Shown in pieces: positions 46,109 through 55,091 of a stretch of DNA of 64,000 nucleotides (positions are counted from its first letter, which is position 1; every line of letters begins with the position of its first letter). The DNA comes from Burkholderia cenocepacia. Its GTDB lineage: Bacteria > Pseudomonadota > Gammaproteobacteria > Burkholderiales > Burkholderiaceae. The notes under the pieces are model-generated. The model was not told where the DNA came from, ran no database searches, and was given only the letters and a program-made list of their open reading frames with translations. The position numbers and the translations under genes were made by a program. The stretch is from assembly GCF_014211915.1 (NCBI RefSeq), contig NZ_CP060041.1, positions 1 through 64,000 on the forward strand, written 5' to 3'.

Positions 46109-46993
46109 TCACACGCGGCCGTACCGCCCTCGCAACCCGTCCGTCACGCCGCAATAGATCGCCTTCAGCTTCAGCCGCTTGTTGCGCGCATGCAGCAGCA
46201 CGAACGCGACGTGCTTGAGCGTGATGAGATTGATCAGCAGCATCGCCGGATAGCGCCGCCAGTAGTCGCGCGCGACGAGGATGCAGTTGCGCGCCGCATA
46301 GTAGTGGCGCAGCGCGCTCTGATCGAAGATCTCGACGCGCGGCCAGTGCTGCTGCGCGGACGGGCTGCCGAGTTCGTGGGGCAGCGACACGTCGGCATTC
46401 ACGCACACCGGTACGCCGTGCGCCTGCGCGCGCATGCAGTATTCCGCGTCGACGTGGTCGATGAAGAAGTCCTCGCGGAAGCGGCCGAGCGCACGATACG
46501 CGTCGAGCGAGATCGCGGTGCCCGACGAGATGATGACCGAGCACGACAGCAGGCCGTGCGCGCCGCCGTGGATCGGCGTGATCTGCGCGGACCAGCGGCG
46601 CACCGTGAACAACGGCAGGTCGCGCTGGAAATTGCGGTTGAAGATCCGCGGGCCGACCAGGAAGCGGCTGTCGCCCACCCGCGCGCAGCCGGCCAGCATG
46701 CGATCGAAATAGTCGTCCGGAACCTGCGAATCCTGGTCGAAGATGAAGAAGACGTCGCAGCCGCGGCCGATCAGGAATTCGACGCCGGCGTTGAACGCAC
46801 CGGCGATACCGCCGCGATTGTGATTCGGGATCACGTCGACGCCGCCCGCGGCGAGCCGTGCGTACAGCGCGGGATCGGCGCCGGGCGAATTGTCGACCGC
46901 GACGACGGCGGGGCTTTTCGCGGGCAAGGTCAGCAAATGCTCGATCTGCGCGGCGGAGGGTTTGTACAGCGTGACCAACGTACCGTGTGGCAT
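46109..46993 (-). CDS. Family 2 glycosyltransferase, rhamnosyltransferase-like
   Basis: A 294-residue GT-A enzyme. VDNSPGADP, NHNRGGIAGAFNAGVEFLIG and the DxD-like FIFDQDSQVPDDYFDRM are typical of rhamnosyltransferases such as WbbL or RhlC, as is DHVDAEYCMRAQAHG. It has a weakly hydrophobic C-terminus (LLINLITLKHVAFVLL) that may contact the membrane. It lies beside the rhamnose catabolic genes but is separated by 78 bp and has its own start after GAGGTGCCGTC. Donor specificity is unproven. Confidence 0.8.
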   Translation of the reverse strand: MPHGTLVTLYKPSAAQIEHLLTLPAKSPAVVAVDNSPGADPALYARLAAGGVDVIPNHNRGGIAGAFNAGVEFLIGRGCDVFFIFDQDSQVPDDYFDRMLAGCARVGDSRFLVGPRIFNRNFQRDLPLFTVRRWSAQITPIHGGAHGLLSCSVIISSGTAISLDAYRALGRFREDFFIDHVDAEYCMRAQAHGVPVCVNADVSLPHELGSPSAQQHWPRVEIFDQSALRHYYAARNCILVARDYWRRYPAMLLINLITLKHVAFVLLHARNKRLKLKAIYCGVTDGLRGRYGRV

Positions 46994-47147
46994 GACGGCA
47001 CCTCGTGACGATCAGGTAGCGATGCGCCGCGCCGGTCGATCCGGGCGGCCCGTCCTCCTTTGCACGACTGCTTGTCTCGTCGACCGGCCGGTCCTGCCCG
47101 TTCGCGTGCGGCACGCGAGCGTCGCACGCACTGCAGCCGGTCTTTCC

Positions 47148-47849
47148 TTATTTTGCGTACAGCTTGACGACGCTCGCCTGGACGACGCGCGTGATCTCCT
47201 CCATCCGCCAGCGGATATGCGTGTCCGTCAGCGTCGTGCAGCGCGCCGCATCGCGTTCGGCGAGCGCATCGAGAATCTCGAGATGCTCGGTAAACGCCTC
47301 GTTGCGTCGCTGATCGACGTCGACCCAGCGCACGTAGTGAATCCGCGCGTTGATCCCTTGCAGCACCCGGCCGATCTCGGCATTGCCCGACAACGCGGCG
47401 AGCTCCAGGTGAAACTGCTCGTCCTTGACGACCAGCTCGGCCGACGACATCCGCGCGGCATTCTTCATCACCTGCTTCCAGAAGCGACGCAGCGCCTTGA
47501 TGTCGTTGTCCGACGCACGCTCGCAGGCGAGCATCACCGCGGTCGTCTCGATCGAGCGACGCAATTCGAACAGATCGAACACATCCTTCCCCTCCAGTTC
47601 CCGAATGAAGAAACCGCGGTTCGGCACGAACACCAGCAAATTTTCGGCAACGAGCCGGTTCAGCGCCTCGCGAATCGGCGTACGACTGACGTTGAAGCGC
47701 TCGGCAAGCTCCAGCTCGTTGAACCGTTCGCCCGGCCGGATCTCGTACAGCACGGCCATCTGTTTCAACTGCTCGTAAATCTCGTTGACCGTGAGGCCCG
47801 TGCGCGTGGGCGCCGCGGTCTCCCGGCCAGCCATAACGGAAGTCGACAT
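47148..47849 (-). CDS. GntR-family regulator with FCD ligand domain
   Basis: A 233-residue FadR-type regulator. The winged helix is within residues 20-85 (IRPGERFNELELAERFNVSRTPIREALNRL). The all-alpha FCD domain follows, with metal-binding candidates in EQFHLELAALSGN and EHLEILDAL. ATG 47849 follows CAGGAGACGAG. It is last in line behind the RidA, dehydrogenase and racemase genes, and probably controls them and the divergent liv operon through TGTATA sites near 50.42 and 50.63 kb. Confidence 0.87.
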   Translation of the reverse strand: MSTSVMAGRETAAPTRTGLTVNEIYEQLKQMAVLYEIRPGERFNELELAERFNVSRTPIREALNRLVAENLLVFVPNRGFFIRELEGKDVFDLFELRRSIETTAVMLACERASDNDIKALRRFWKQVMKNAARMSSAELVVKDEQFHLELAALSGNAEIGRVLQGINARIHYVRWVDVDQRRNEAFTEHLEILDALAERDAARCTTLTDTHIRWRMEEITRVVQASVVKLYAK

Positions 47850-47939
47850 CTCGTCTCCTGGTTCCACCTGTTGTCACCGCGCGTCATTATCCATCGGCAA
47901 TTTGCCCGCGCGCGTCTTTTTACCTGCACGAGCCATGGA

Positions 47940-48755
47940 TCAGCGCATCAGCAGGCTGCCGAAGCCCGGCACGGGATCGTCGACGCCCGCGAGCCGCAGC
48001 GCGTGCCATGCGAGCGCGTGATTGCTCGACAGCACGGGTTTGCCCGCCCGCGCCTCGATGTCGGCCAGCGCATCGACGATGCGCAGGCTCGTGCACGACA
48101 CGAATACCGCATCGACGGCCGGATCGGCGGCGAGCGTCAACACCGCGTGCTCGATCGACGCGCGCTCGATCCGGGCGACCTCGTTGTCGTCGCGGTGCTC
48201 GAACGAGCCCACCCGCACGATATCGACGCCGCGCGCGCGCAGGTATGCGGCCATCGCATCGTTGATCGTGCGCTCGTATGGCGTCAGCAGCGCGACGCCG
48301 CGCGCACCGAGCGCCGTCAGCGCGACGCGTGCCGCGGTAATCGGCGTGGTGCACGCGACGCCGGGCCGCGCCTCGCGAATGCGCTCGAACACACGCTCCT
48401 CGCCAAGCACCATCGACGCCGACGTGCAGCCGAACGCCACGACGTCGAGGCGCTCGCCCGGCCGGATCAACTCGACCGCCGCGCAGATGCCGCCGTCCAT
48501 CCGCGCGAGCGTTTCGGCCGTGATCTCGGCCGAATTCGCGATCCGGCTTTCGTAGAACGCGACGCCATCGATGGCGAGCAGACGTCGCCACTCGTATTCG
48601 ATCGTATGATCGGTCGCCAGCACGACGAGGCCGATCGCCGCGCGCCGCGCGATGCCGGCGTCGAGCGAGAAATCGAAGCGGGCGTACGCATCGCGCGCCG
48701 GGCCGGCGCCGACGCCCGGATCGGACGTCTGGGGGGTAGAGAGAAGTTCGCTCAT
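47940..48755 (-). CDS. Asp/Glu racemase-superfamily protein (maleate isomerase-like)
   Basis: A 271-residue protein of the Asp/Glu/hydantoin racemase fold. The two catalytic cysteines are visible in VAFGCTSASMV and VFVSCTSLRIVD. The long N-terminal part and the YESRIANSAEIT block resemble maleate cis-trans isomerase and arylmalonate decarboxylase. Its start overlaps the dehydrogenase stop by ATGA. With the adjacent D-amino-acid dehydrogenase it might interconvert enantiomers of a substrate or isomerise a breakdown product. Confidence 0.82.
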   Translation of the reverse strand: MSELLSTPQTSDPGVGAGPARDAYARFDFSLDAGIARRAAIGLVVLATDHTIEYEWRRLLAIDGVAFYESRIANSAEITAETLARMDGGICAAVELIRPGERLDVVAFGCTSASMVLGEERVFERIREARPGVACTTPITAARVALTALGARGVALLTPYERTINDAMAAYLRARGVDIVRVGSFEHRDDNEVARIERASIEHAVLTLAADPAVDAVFVSCTSLRIVDALADIEARAGKPVLSSNHALAWHALRLAGVDDPVPGFGSLLMR

Positions 48756-49996
48756 TGCAGGGTCATCCCGGTGATGTCGATGTCGGGCCGCTTGCCGTGG
48801 ATCAGATCCGCCACGATCTTCGCGGTGCCGCACGACATGGTCCAGCCCATATGGCCGTGGCCGGTGTTGAAAAACAGGTTGCGGTGCCGGGATGCACCGA
48901 TGATCGGCGTACCCTCCGGCGTCATCGGCCGCAGCCCGGCCCAGTACGACGGCTTCGCGTAGTCGGCGCCGTTCGGGAACAGTGCCCGCGCGGTCGCGAG
49001 CATGTGCGCGAAATCGCCCGGCGAATGCGTGGTGTCGTAGCCGCTGAATTCGGCGGTCGCGGTCAGCCGCAGCCGGTCGCCGAAGCGCGCCCAGGCGACG
49101 AGCTGGTTCTCCTCGACGCCGCCGAGCGCCGGCGGCTCGTGGGTAGCGCCGATCGGCAGCGTGACCGAGTACCCCTTGACCGGATAGATCGGCAGCCGGT
49201 AGCCGAGCGCGCGCGCGACGCCCGGCGAATACGCGCCGAGCGCGAGCACGTAACGATCGCCGCTCACGCGGCCCTGCGACGTCTCGACGTAGTCGATCGC
49301 GTCGGCGCTCGCGCGCACGCCGTCGATCGACGTGCCGAAGCGAAATTCGACGCCGAGCGCACGGCAGCGCTCGGCGAGCGCACGGGTGAACAGATGCGCG
49401 TCGCCGCTCTCGTCGCTCGGGCAATGGATCGCACCCGCGATCCCGGCCGCCGCGTGGCGCAGCGCCGGCTCGCGTTCGACGGTGGCCCGCGCATCGAGGA
49501 TGTCGAGCGGCAGACCGTTGTCGGTCAGAATCCGCATGTTCGCGACACCGCGCTCGAACGACGCCGGATCGCGATACAGGTACAACAGCCCGCCGCTCGT
49601 GCGGTCGTACTCGAGCCGTTCGTCGTGCGTCGCCTGCTGAAGCCGCTGCTGCGCATAACGGCACAGCCGCACCTTGATCGACGTGTTGCGGCGCGAGCGC
49701 TCGGCCGTGCAGTTCTGCAGGAACAGCGCGCACCAGGCCCACATGCGCCAGTCGGGCGTCCATTTGAGCCGCAGCGCCTGGCCGTCGGCAAACAGCGACT
49801 TGAAGAGGATCTTCGGTGCGCGCGGCGACGCCCAGGTATACGAATGGCCAGGCGCGATCAACCCCGCATTCGCGAAGCTGGTTTCGAGCGCGACGCCGTC
49901 GCGACGCTCGATCACCGTCACCTCGTCGCCGGCCTTCGCGAGAAAATATGCAGTGGTCACGCCGACGATGCCGCCGCCGAGCACGATCGTCTTCAT
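48752..49996 (-). CDS. D-amino-acid dehydrogenase (DadA-like)
   Basis: FAD-dependent dehydrogenase of 414 residues. MKTIVLGGGIVGVTTAYFLAKAGDEVTVIE is the dinucleotide motif; LRPMTPEGTPIIGAS and NTGHGHMGWTMSCGTAKIVADL mark the DadA family, which oxidises D-amino acids to keto acids at the membrane. CAGGAGAACCGGACG precedes ATG 49996. It follows the RidA gene by 17 bp; RidA hydrolyses the imine such enzymes release, so the pairing is meaningful. Confidence 0.9.
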   Translation of the reverse strand: MKTIVLGGGIVGVTTAYFLAKAGDEVTVIERRDGVALETSFANAGLIAPGHSYTWASPRAPKILFKSLFADGQALRLKWTPDWRMWAWCALFLQNCTAERSRRNTSIKVRLCRYAQQRLQQATHDERLEYDRTSGGLLYLYRDPASFERGVANMRILTDNGLPLDILDARATVEREPALRHAAAGIAGAIHCPSDESGDAHLFTRALAERCRALGVEFRFGTSIDGVRASADAIDYVETSQGRVSGDRYVLALGAYSPGVARALGYRLPIYPVKGYSVTLPIGATHEPPALGGVEENQLVAWARFGDRLRLTATAEFSGYDTTHSPGDFAHMLATARALFPNGADYAKPSYWAGLRPMTPEGTPIIGASRHRNLFFNTGHGHMGWTMSCGTAKIVADLIHGKRPDIDITGMTLQ

Positions 49997-50013
49997 CGTC
50001 CGGTTCTCCTGTA

Positions 50014-50364
50014 CTAGCTCGCGGCAATCGCCGCGATCTCGACCGTGTACTGGGGAAACGCGAGCTTCGATTCGACGCACGCGCGTGCCGGTGCGTCGCC
50101 CTGCGGCACCCACGCGTCCCACACACTGTTCATCTCGGCGAAGCTGCGATAGTCGGCCAGCCAGATGCTCGCGGATACGATCCGGCGCTTGTCGAGCCCC
50201 ACGCCTTCGAGCAGCCGGTCGATCTTGTCGAGAATCTGACGGGTCTGTCCGGCCACGTCGAGCGACGTGTCGTCCGCCACCTGGCCCGCGACGAAAGCCA
50301 GCCCGCCCGCGACCACCAGCTGGCTCATCCGTTCACCTACGCCGTATCGCTTGATCTCCACCAT
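50014..50364 (-). CDS. RidA-family enamine/imine deaminase
   Basis: A 116-residue trimeric RidA/YjgF-type protein. It starts MVEIKRYGVGERMSQLVVAG and has AGQVADDTSLDVAGQTRQILDKIDRLLE and the C-terminal RACVESKLAFPQYTVEIAAIA, with the conserved Arg and Glu of the active cleft. GGAGGGCAGTCAG precedes ATG 50364. As first gene of the D-amino-acid operon it would clear the reactive imine made by the dehydrogenase. Confidence 0.9.
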   Translation of the reverse strand: MVEIKRYGVGERMSQLVVAGGLAFVAGQVADDTSLDVAGQTRQILDKIDRLLEGVGLDKRRIVSASIWLADYRSFAEMNSVWDAWVPQGDAPARACVESKLAFPQYTVEIAAIAAS

Positions 50365-50682
50365 CTGACTGCCCTCCGAGGCCGTGTCGAGTTGGGCAGA
50401 TTTAAGCACTGCAATTCACCTCTGTATACACTTTTTTCAGAAATATTCTCGATTGCTCCACATTGGAGCGCGCGTGCACCACGGCTATTCGCGATCTTTA
50501 TCTGCGTGCATAAATGCATGAAAAAAGGGCGATTTTTCCGTCACTCACAGGGCTTTTGCGATTCTTCACCGCAACTCGAAAATTTATTTGCAAACGATTT
50601 TTGATCTGTGATTCTGTCGACACTTCTGTATATCAAACCATGCCGCCAACCGTGCGGCCGACCATGCGACGGGAGAACGAAG
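50365..50682. promoter_or_regulatory. Divergent promoter region of the ridA and liv operons
   Basis: A 318-bp spacer clearly richer in A and T than its flanks. The 8-mer TCTGTATA occurs twice, at 50421-50428 (inside the palindrome TGTATACA, 50423-50430) and 50625-50632. TGTATACA-type dyads are typical of FCD-family GntR regulators, and one is encoded in the ridA operon. No gene is supported here. Confidence 0.5.
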
Positions 50683-51783
50683 ATGAAGGCAAGTCAGTGG
50701 AGTGTCGGTATCTGGATCGCGCTCGGTGCGGTTGCGTCGGGGGCTGCGCATGCCGACGTGAGCGTGGGCGCGGTGCTGCCGCTGACCGGCGCGAGTGCGT
50801 CCATCGGCGAAGACCAGCGCCGCGGCATCGAGCTCGCCGTCGCGCAGATCAATGCGAAAGGCGGCGTGCTGGGCCAGAAGCTCGCCGTGCGCATCGAGGA
50901 TTCGGGCGGCTCGGCCAATACCGCGCTCGACGCCGCGCGCAAGCTCGCGACCGTCGAGCACGTGCCGGTCGTGCTCGGCGAATTCTCGTCGTCGGTGACG
51001 ATTCCGGTCGGGCAGTTCCTGGTGCGTCAGGGCGACGTGCACATCAACATCGGCTCGTCGAGTCAGCAAGTGCGCAAGATCGGCGCGGGCTCGTTCAGCG
51101 TGATCGGGCTGGACGACCTGTCCGCGCGCTTCGCCGCGCAGGACGTGTATGCCCGCAAGCTGCGCCGCATCGCACTGATCGCGCCGAACAACGGCTATGG
51201 CCAGGGCATCGCGGGCGAGTTCAGGAAGCGTTTCGAGGCGCTCGGCGGCACGGTGGTGTCGACGGTGCTCTACACGGAAGGGCAGTCGACCTATCGCCGC
51301 GAGCTGGAGCAGGCGTCGCGCGCGCAGCCCGACGCGTACGTCTACAGCGCCTATGGCCAGGAAGCCGCGACGCTGAACCGCCAGGCGTTCGAGATGCGGC
51401 TCAACCAGCATCCGTGGTACGGCATCTATCTGACGATGTGCACGAGCGACACGCCCGCGCAGATCGCGCAAGGCCAGATCGGCCTCGAGGTCGCCGCGCT
51501 CGGCGCGGGCGCGAAAGCGTATGCGAGCGCCTATCAGGCCGCGTACAACGAGGCCCCGCGCTCGGCGTTCGGCAGCTATGCGTACGACGCGACGCTGTTG
51601 TCCGCCGCCGCGATCGGCCGCGCGCAATCCATCGAACCGGCGAAGATTCGCACGGCGCTCGCGGCATTGGGCAAGTCGTATACCGGCGTGACCGGCGCGA
51701 TCGCGTTCGATGCCGACGGCCAGCGTGAAGTCCAGCCCTACGAGAAGGTGATCTACCGCCAATCGGTCGTCGCGCAGCAGTGA
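50683..51783 (+). CDS. Branched-chain-amino-acid-type ABC binding protein (LivJ-like)
   Basis: A 366-residue periplasmic binding protein of the Peripla_BP_6 class. Signal peptide ends GAAHAD near residue 25, then VSVGAVLPLTGASASIGEDQ, AQINAKGGVLGQKL and YSAYGQEAATLNRQ. GGGAGAACGAAG precedes ATG 50683. It heads an operon with two permeases and two ATPases. The family takes up branched-chain amino acids, amides, urea or aromatic acids; context with a D-amino-acid dehydrogenase suggests an amino-acid-like ligand. Confidence 0.9.
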   Translation: MKASQWSVGIWIALGAVASGAAHADVSVGAVLPLTGASASIGEDQRRGIELAVAQINAKGGVLGQKLAVRIEDSGGSANTALDAARKLATVEHVPVVLGEFSSSVTIPVGQFLVRQGDVHINIGSSSQQVRKIGAGSFSVIGLDDLSARFAAQDVYARKLRRIALIAPNNGYGQGIAGEFRKRFEALGGTVVSTVLYTEGQSTYRRELEQASRAQPDAYVYSAYGQEAATLNRQAFEMRLNQHPWYGIYLTMCTSDTPAQIAQGQIGLEVAALGAGAKAYASAYQAAYNEAPRSAFGSYAYDATLLSAAAIGRAQSIEPAKIRTALAALGKSYTGVTGAIAFDADGQREVQPYEKVIYRQSVVAQQ

Positions 51784-51819
51784 GCGCCCGCCCGCCTGGA
51801 TGAACCCGAGGACCTCGCC

Positions 51820-52713
51820 ATGCTGTCATTCATTGTCGACGTATTGATCCGCACCGCCGATCTGCTGCTGGTGTCGGTCGGCCTGTCGACGCTCTATTCG
51901 CTGATCCGCTTTCCGAACATCGCGCATGTCCAGTACGCGATGCTCGGCGCATTCGCGACGCTCTGGCTGGAGCGCGCGGGGATGCCGTTCGCCCTCGCGA
52001 CGGTCGTGTCCTGCGTGCTGGTCGGCACGGCCGCGACGCTGCTGAACCTGTTCGTGTTCGCGAGACTGCTGCGCTCCGGCAGCGCGGTGGCGATGATCGG
52101 CTCGCTCGCGATCTCGATGCTCGCGGTCGCGCTGGTGCTCGGCGTCGCCGGTTCACGGCCGCAGCAGTATGCGCAGGACGTGCATCCGCCGATGGTGATC
52201 GCCGGCGTCGCGCTGTCCGTGCCGCAGTTGGGCTCGATCGCATGCGGCGCCGGCGCGCTCGCGATATTCGCGGCACTGCTGTACCGCACCGGCCTCGGCC
52301 GGGCGATGCGCGCGCTCGCATCGAATCGCGCACTGGCGCTCGCGACCGGCATCGACGCGACCCGCGTGACCAACGTGATCACGTTCGCGAGCGGCGTGCT
52401 GGCGGCGCTCGGCGGCACGATGCTCGGCGCCACCGAGAGCGTGCACGTGAATCTCGGCTACGGGCTGCTGATCCCGGTGTTTTCCGCGGCGATCCTGGGC
52501 GGCCTCGGCAATCCGCTCGGTGCGGCAGCCGGCGCGCTGCTGATCGCGGTGGCCGAAACCGTCGCGTTGAACGTCGATTTCGGCGGGCTCGTCGACCGGC
52601 CGATGCAGTTCTTTCCGGTCGAGTACGTCGGCGCGGTGTCGTTCGCGATCCTGCTCGTCGCCCTGATCTTCCGGCCCTACGGCATCTTCGATCGGGAGGT
52701 ACGACGTGTCTAG
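51820..52713 (+). CDS. ABC permease, LivH family
   Basis: A 297-residue inner-membrane permease with eight or so hydrophobic segments. STLYSLIRFPNIAHVQYAMLGA near the start, MRALASNRALALATGIDATRV and SAAILGGLGNPLGAAAGA are typical LivH blocks. It starts 36 bp after the binding protein. The stop overlaps the next gene by 8 bp. Confidence 0.9.
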   Translation: MLSFIVDVLIRTADLLLVSVGLSTLYSLIRFPNIAHVQYAMLGAFATLWLERAGMPFALATVVSCVLVGTAATLLNLFVFARLLRSGSAVAMIGSLAISMLAVALVLGVAGSRPQQYAQDVHPPMVIAGVALSVPQLGSIACGAGALAIFAALLYRTGLGRAMRALASNRALALATGIDATRVTNVITFASGVLAALGGTMLGATESVHVNLGYGLLIPVFSAAILGGLGNPLGAAAGALLIAVAETVALNVDFGGLVDRPMQFFPVEYVGAVSFAILLVALIFRPYGIFDREVRRV

Positions 52714-53593
52714 CTTCGTCATCCATCTGCTGACCGTCGGCTGCCTGTACGCGACGATGGCGCTCGGGCTGAACCTGCAGGCCGGCTATGCGGGGCTCGT
52801 CAATTTCGGCTTCATTGCGTTCAGCGGGCTCGGCGCGTACGCGGCCGGCATCGCGTCGCAGCTCGGCTGGCCGTTGCCTTCGGCGCTGGCGCTCGCGCTG
52901 GCCGCCGCGGGGGCGCTGGCGATCGTCGTCGCACGGCTCGGGCGACAGCTCTCCGCCGACTACTGGGGGATCGCGACGCTCGCGATCGCCGAGATCCTGC
53001 GCACAATCGCGCTCAACGAAAGCTGGCTGACCGGCGGCGCGCAAGGCATCGGCGGCATCGCGCCGCTGTTCCCCGGGCTGCGGGCGCCGTGGGCCGACCT
53101 CGCCTTTCTCGCGGTCACGGCCGGCTGCCTCGCGCTTACCTACGCGACCTACCGGCGCCTGACCGCGAGCCGCTTCGGCCGGGCGCTGAAGGTGATGCGC
53201 GAAGAGCCCGCGCTCGCCGTCTGCTTCGGCTACGATCCGCTCGCGCTGAAGACGCGCGCGAGCATCGCGGGGGCGCTTCCCGCCGCGCTCGCGGGGGCGC
53301 TCGCCGCGTGGTACATCGGCTATGTCGGGCCGGACGCGATGATCGCGTCCGAGACCTTCGCGCTCTGGACCGTCGTGATGGTCGGCGGCCTCGGCAGCCA
53401 CGTGGGCGTGCTGGTCGGCACGCTGATCGTGCAGGCCGTCTACGCGCTGGCGCCGTTTCTCAAGGACTGGCTCGGGGTCGGCAGCGACCTGACCGGCGCG
53501 GTGCGGCTGGGTCTCGTCGGCCTGATGCTGCTCGCGTGCGTGCTCTGGCGCCCGCACGGGCTCGTGCCGGAACGCCTGGAGGTGCGGCCATGA
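52706..53593 (+). CDS. ABC permease, LivM family
   Basis: A 295-residue permease starting at GTG 52706 after GGGAGGTACGAC. LNLQAGYAGLVNFGFIAFSGLGAY, DYWGIATLAIAEILRTIALNE, TGGAQGIGGI and the coupling region AFALWTVVMVGGLGSHVGVLVG are characteristic. It completes the membrane part with LivH. ATGA overlap with the ATPase gene. Confidence 0.9.
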   Translation: MSSFVIHLLTVGCLYATMALGLNLQAGYAGLVNFGFIAFSGLGAYAAGIASQLGWPLPSALALALAAAGALAIVVARLGRQLSADYWGIATLAIAEILRTIALNESWLTGGAQGIGGIAPLFPGLRAPWADLAFLAVTAGCLALTYATYRRLTASRFGRALKVMREEPALAVCFGYDPLALKTRASIAGALPAALAGALAAWYIGYVGPDAMIASETFALWTVVMVGGLGSHVGVLVGTLIVQAVYALAPFLKDWLGVGSDLTGAVRLGLVGLMLLACVLWRPHGLVPERLEVRP

Positions 53594-54375
53594 GCGCGCT
53601 GCTCGATCTCGACGGCGTGACGATCCGCTACGGCGAGAACGTCGTCCTGTCCGGCGTCACGCTGTCGGTCGACGGCGGCGAGATCGTCGGACTGCTCGGC
53701 CCGAACGGCTCCGGCAAGAGCACCGCGCTCAACGCGATCACCGGCTTCGCGCCGCTCGCGGCGGGCGCGATCCGCTTCGACGGCCAGCGGATCGACGCGC
53801 TGTCGCCGCACCGGATCGCCCGGCTGGGGGTGCGCCGCACGTTCCAGTTGCCGTCGATGCCCGCGCGCATGTCGGTGCTCGAACTCGCGATGGCGGCTTC
53901 GTCCGCGCGCTACGGCATCGCCGCCGCCCTCTGGCGCGGCCGGGCGACGCGCGCGCTCGATGCCGATACGCGTACGCGCGCCGCCGCGCTGCTGGACGAG
54001 CTGAAACTGTCGGGCGTCGCGCACCTTTCCGCCGCGTCGATCTCCGGCGGCCAGAAGAAGCTGCTGGGCATCGCGTGCGCGATGATGACCGAGCCCAAGC
54101 TGCTGTTGCTCGACGAGCCGACCGCCGGCGTGCACCCGAACCTGCGCGGCGAATTGATCGACGCGCTGCAACGGATTCGCGAACAGGGCGTCACACTGGT
54201 CGTCATCGAGCACGACATGCATTTCATCCGCGAGCTGTGCGACCGCTGTGTCGTGCTGGACCGCGGCGTGACGATCGCGAACTGCCGCCCGGCCGAGCTG
54301 GAGCGCAACCGTCGCGTACTCGATGCGTATCTCGGGCGCGCCCATGCCGCCCCTCGCTCGCTGGAGGCGTCATGA
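53590..54375 (+). CDS. ABC ATP-binding protein, LivG family
   Basis: A 261-residue ATPase. Walker A GPNGSGKST, the LivG-type FQLPSMPARMSVLE region, signature SISGGQKKLL, Walker B LLLLDEPTAGVHP and switch His in VVIEHDM are all present. It overlaps the LivM stop and the LivF start by 4 bp each, indicating tight translational coupling. Confidence 0.92.
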   Translation: MSALLDLDGVTIRYGENVVLSGVTLSVDGGEIVGLLGPNGSGKSTALNAITGFAPLAAGAIRFDGQRIDALSPHRIARLGVRRTFQLPSMPARMSVLELAMAASSARYGIAAALWRGRATRALDADTRTRAAALLDELKLSGVAHLSAASISGGQKKLLGIACAMMTEPKLLLLDEPTAGVHPNLRGELIDALQRIREQGVTLVVIEHDMHFIRELCDRCVVLDRGVTIANCRPAELERNRRVLDAYLGRAHAAPRSLEAS

Positions 54376-55091
54376 TCGACGTACGCGAACTCGTCGCCGG
54401 CTACACACCCGAAGTCGACATCCTGCACGGCGTGTCGCTCACGGTCGGCGCGATCGACATCGTGACGATCCTCGGCCCGAACGGCTGCGGGAAATCGACG
54501 CTGCTGAAGGCGATCGCGGGCTTCGTGCTGCCGCGCGCCGGCAGCGTGACGATCCAGGGCACGGACGTGGCGCGCGTGCCGGTCCATCGCAAGATCCGCG
54601 AGTACGGCATCGGCTTCGTGCCGCAGACCGACAACGTGTTCGCGTCGCTGACCGTGCGGGAGAACCTGATGCTCGGCGGCCAGTCGATGTCGGCGTTTCC
54701 GCGCGAGGCGCGCATCGACGAGCTGTGCGAGCAGTACCCGGTGCTGCGGCGTCGCCACCGGTCGCTGGCGGGCGCGTTGTCCGGCGGCGAGCGGCAAATC
54801 GTGTCGCTCGCCCGCGCGCTGATGCCGCGCCCGGTGTTGCTCCTGCTCGACGAGCCGTCGGCGGGGCTGTCGCCGAAGATGGTCGACGAGGTGTTCGACG
54901 CGATCGTCCGGATGCGCGACACCGAGCATATCGCCGTGCTGATGGTCGAGCAGAATGCGATCGAGGCGCTACGCATCGCGGATCGCGGCATCGTACTGAC
55001 GATGGGGCGCGTCGCGCTCGAAGGATCCGCTGCCGAGTTGCTCGACAGCGACGAGATGCGGCGCCTGTACCTCGGCGGGAGGGCCGCATGA
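54372..55091 (+). CDS. ABC ATP-binding protein, LivF family
   Basis: A 239-residue ATPase. Walker A GPNGCGKST, FVPQTDNVFASLTVRENL, signature LSGGERQIVSLARALM and Walker B LLLLDEPSAGLSPK are visible; the switch is Gln in VEQNAIEAL, as usual for LivF. Its stop overlaps the start of the MFS exporter gene by ATGA, which places that exporter in the same transcript. Confidence 0.92.
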   Translation: MIDVRELVAGYTPEVDILHGVSLTVGAIDIVTILGPNGCGKSTLLKAIAGFVLPRAGSVTIQGTDVARVPVHRKIREYGIGFVPQTDNVFASLTVRENLMLGGQSMSAFPREARIDELCEQYPVLRRRHRSLAGALSGGERQIVSLARALMPRPVLLLLDEPSAGLSPKMVDEVFDAIVRMRDTEHIAVLMVEQNAIEALRIADRGIVLTMGRVALEGSAAELLDSDEMRRLYLGGRAA

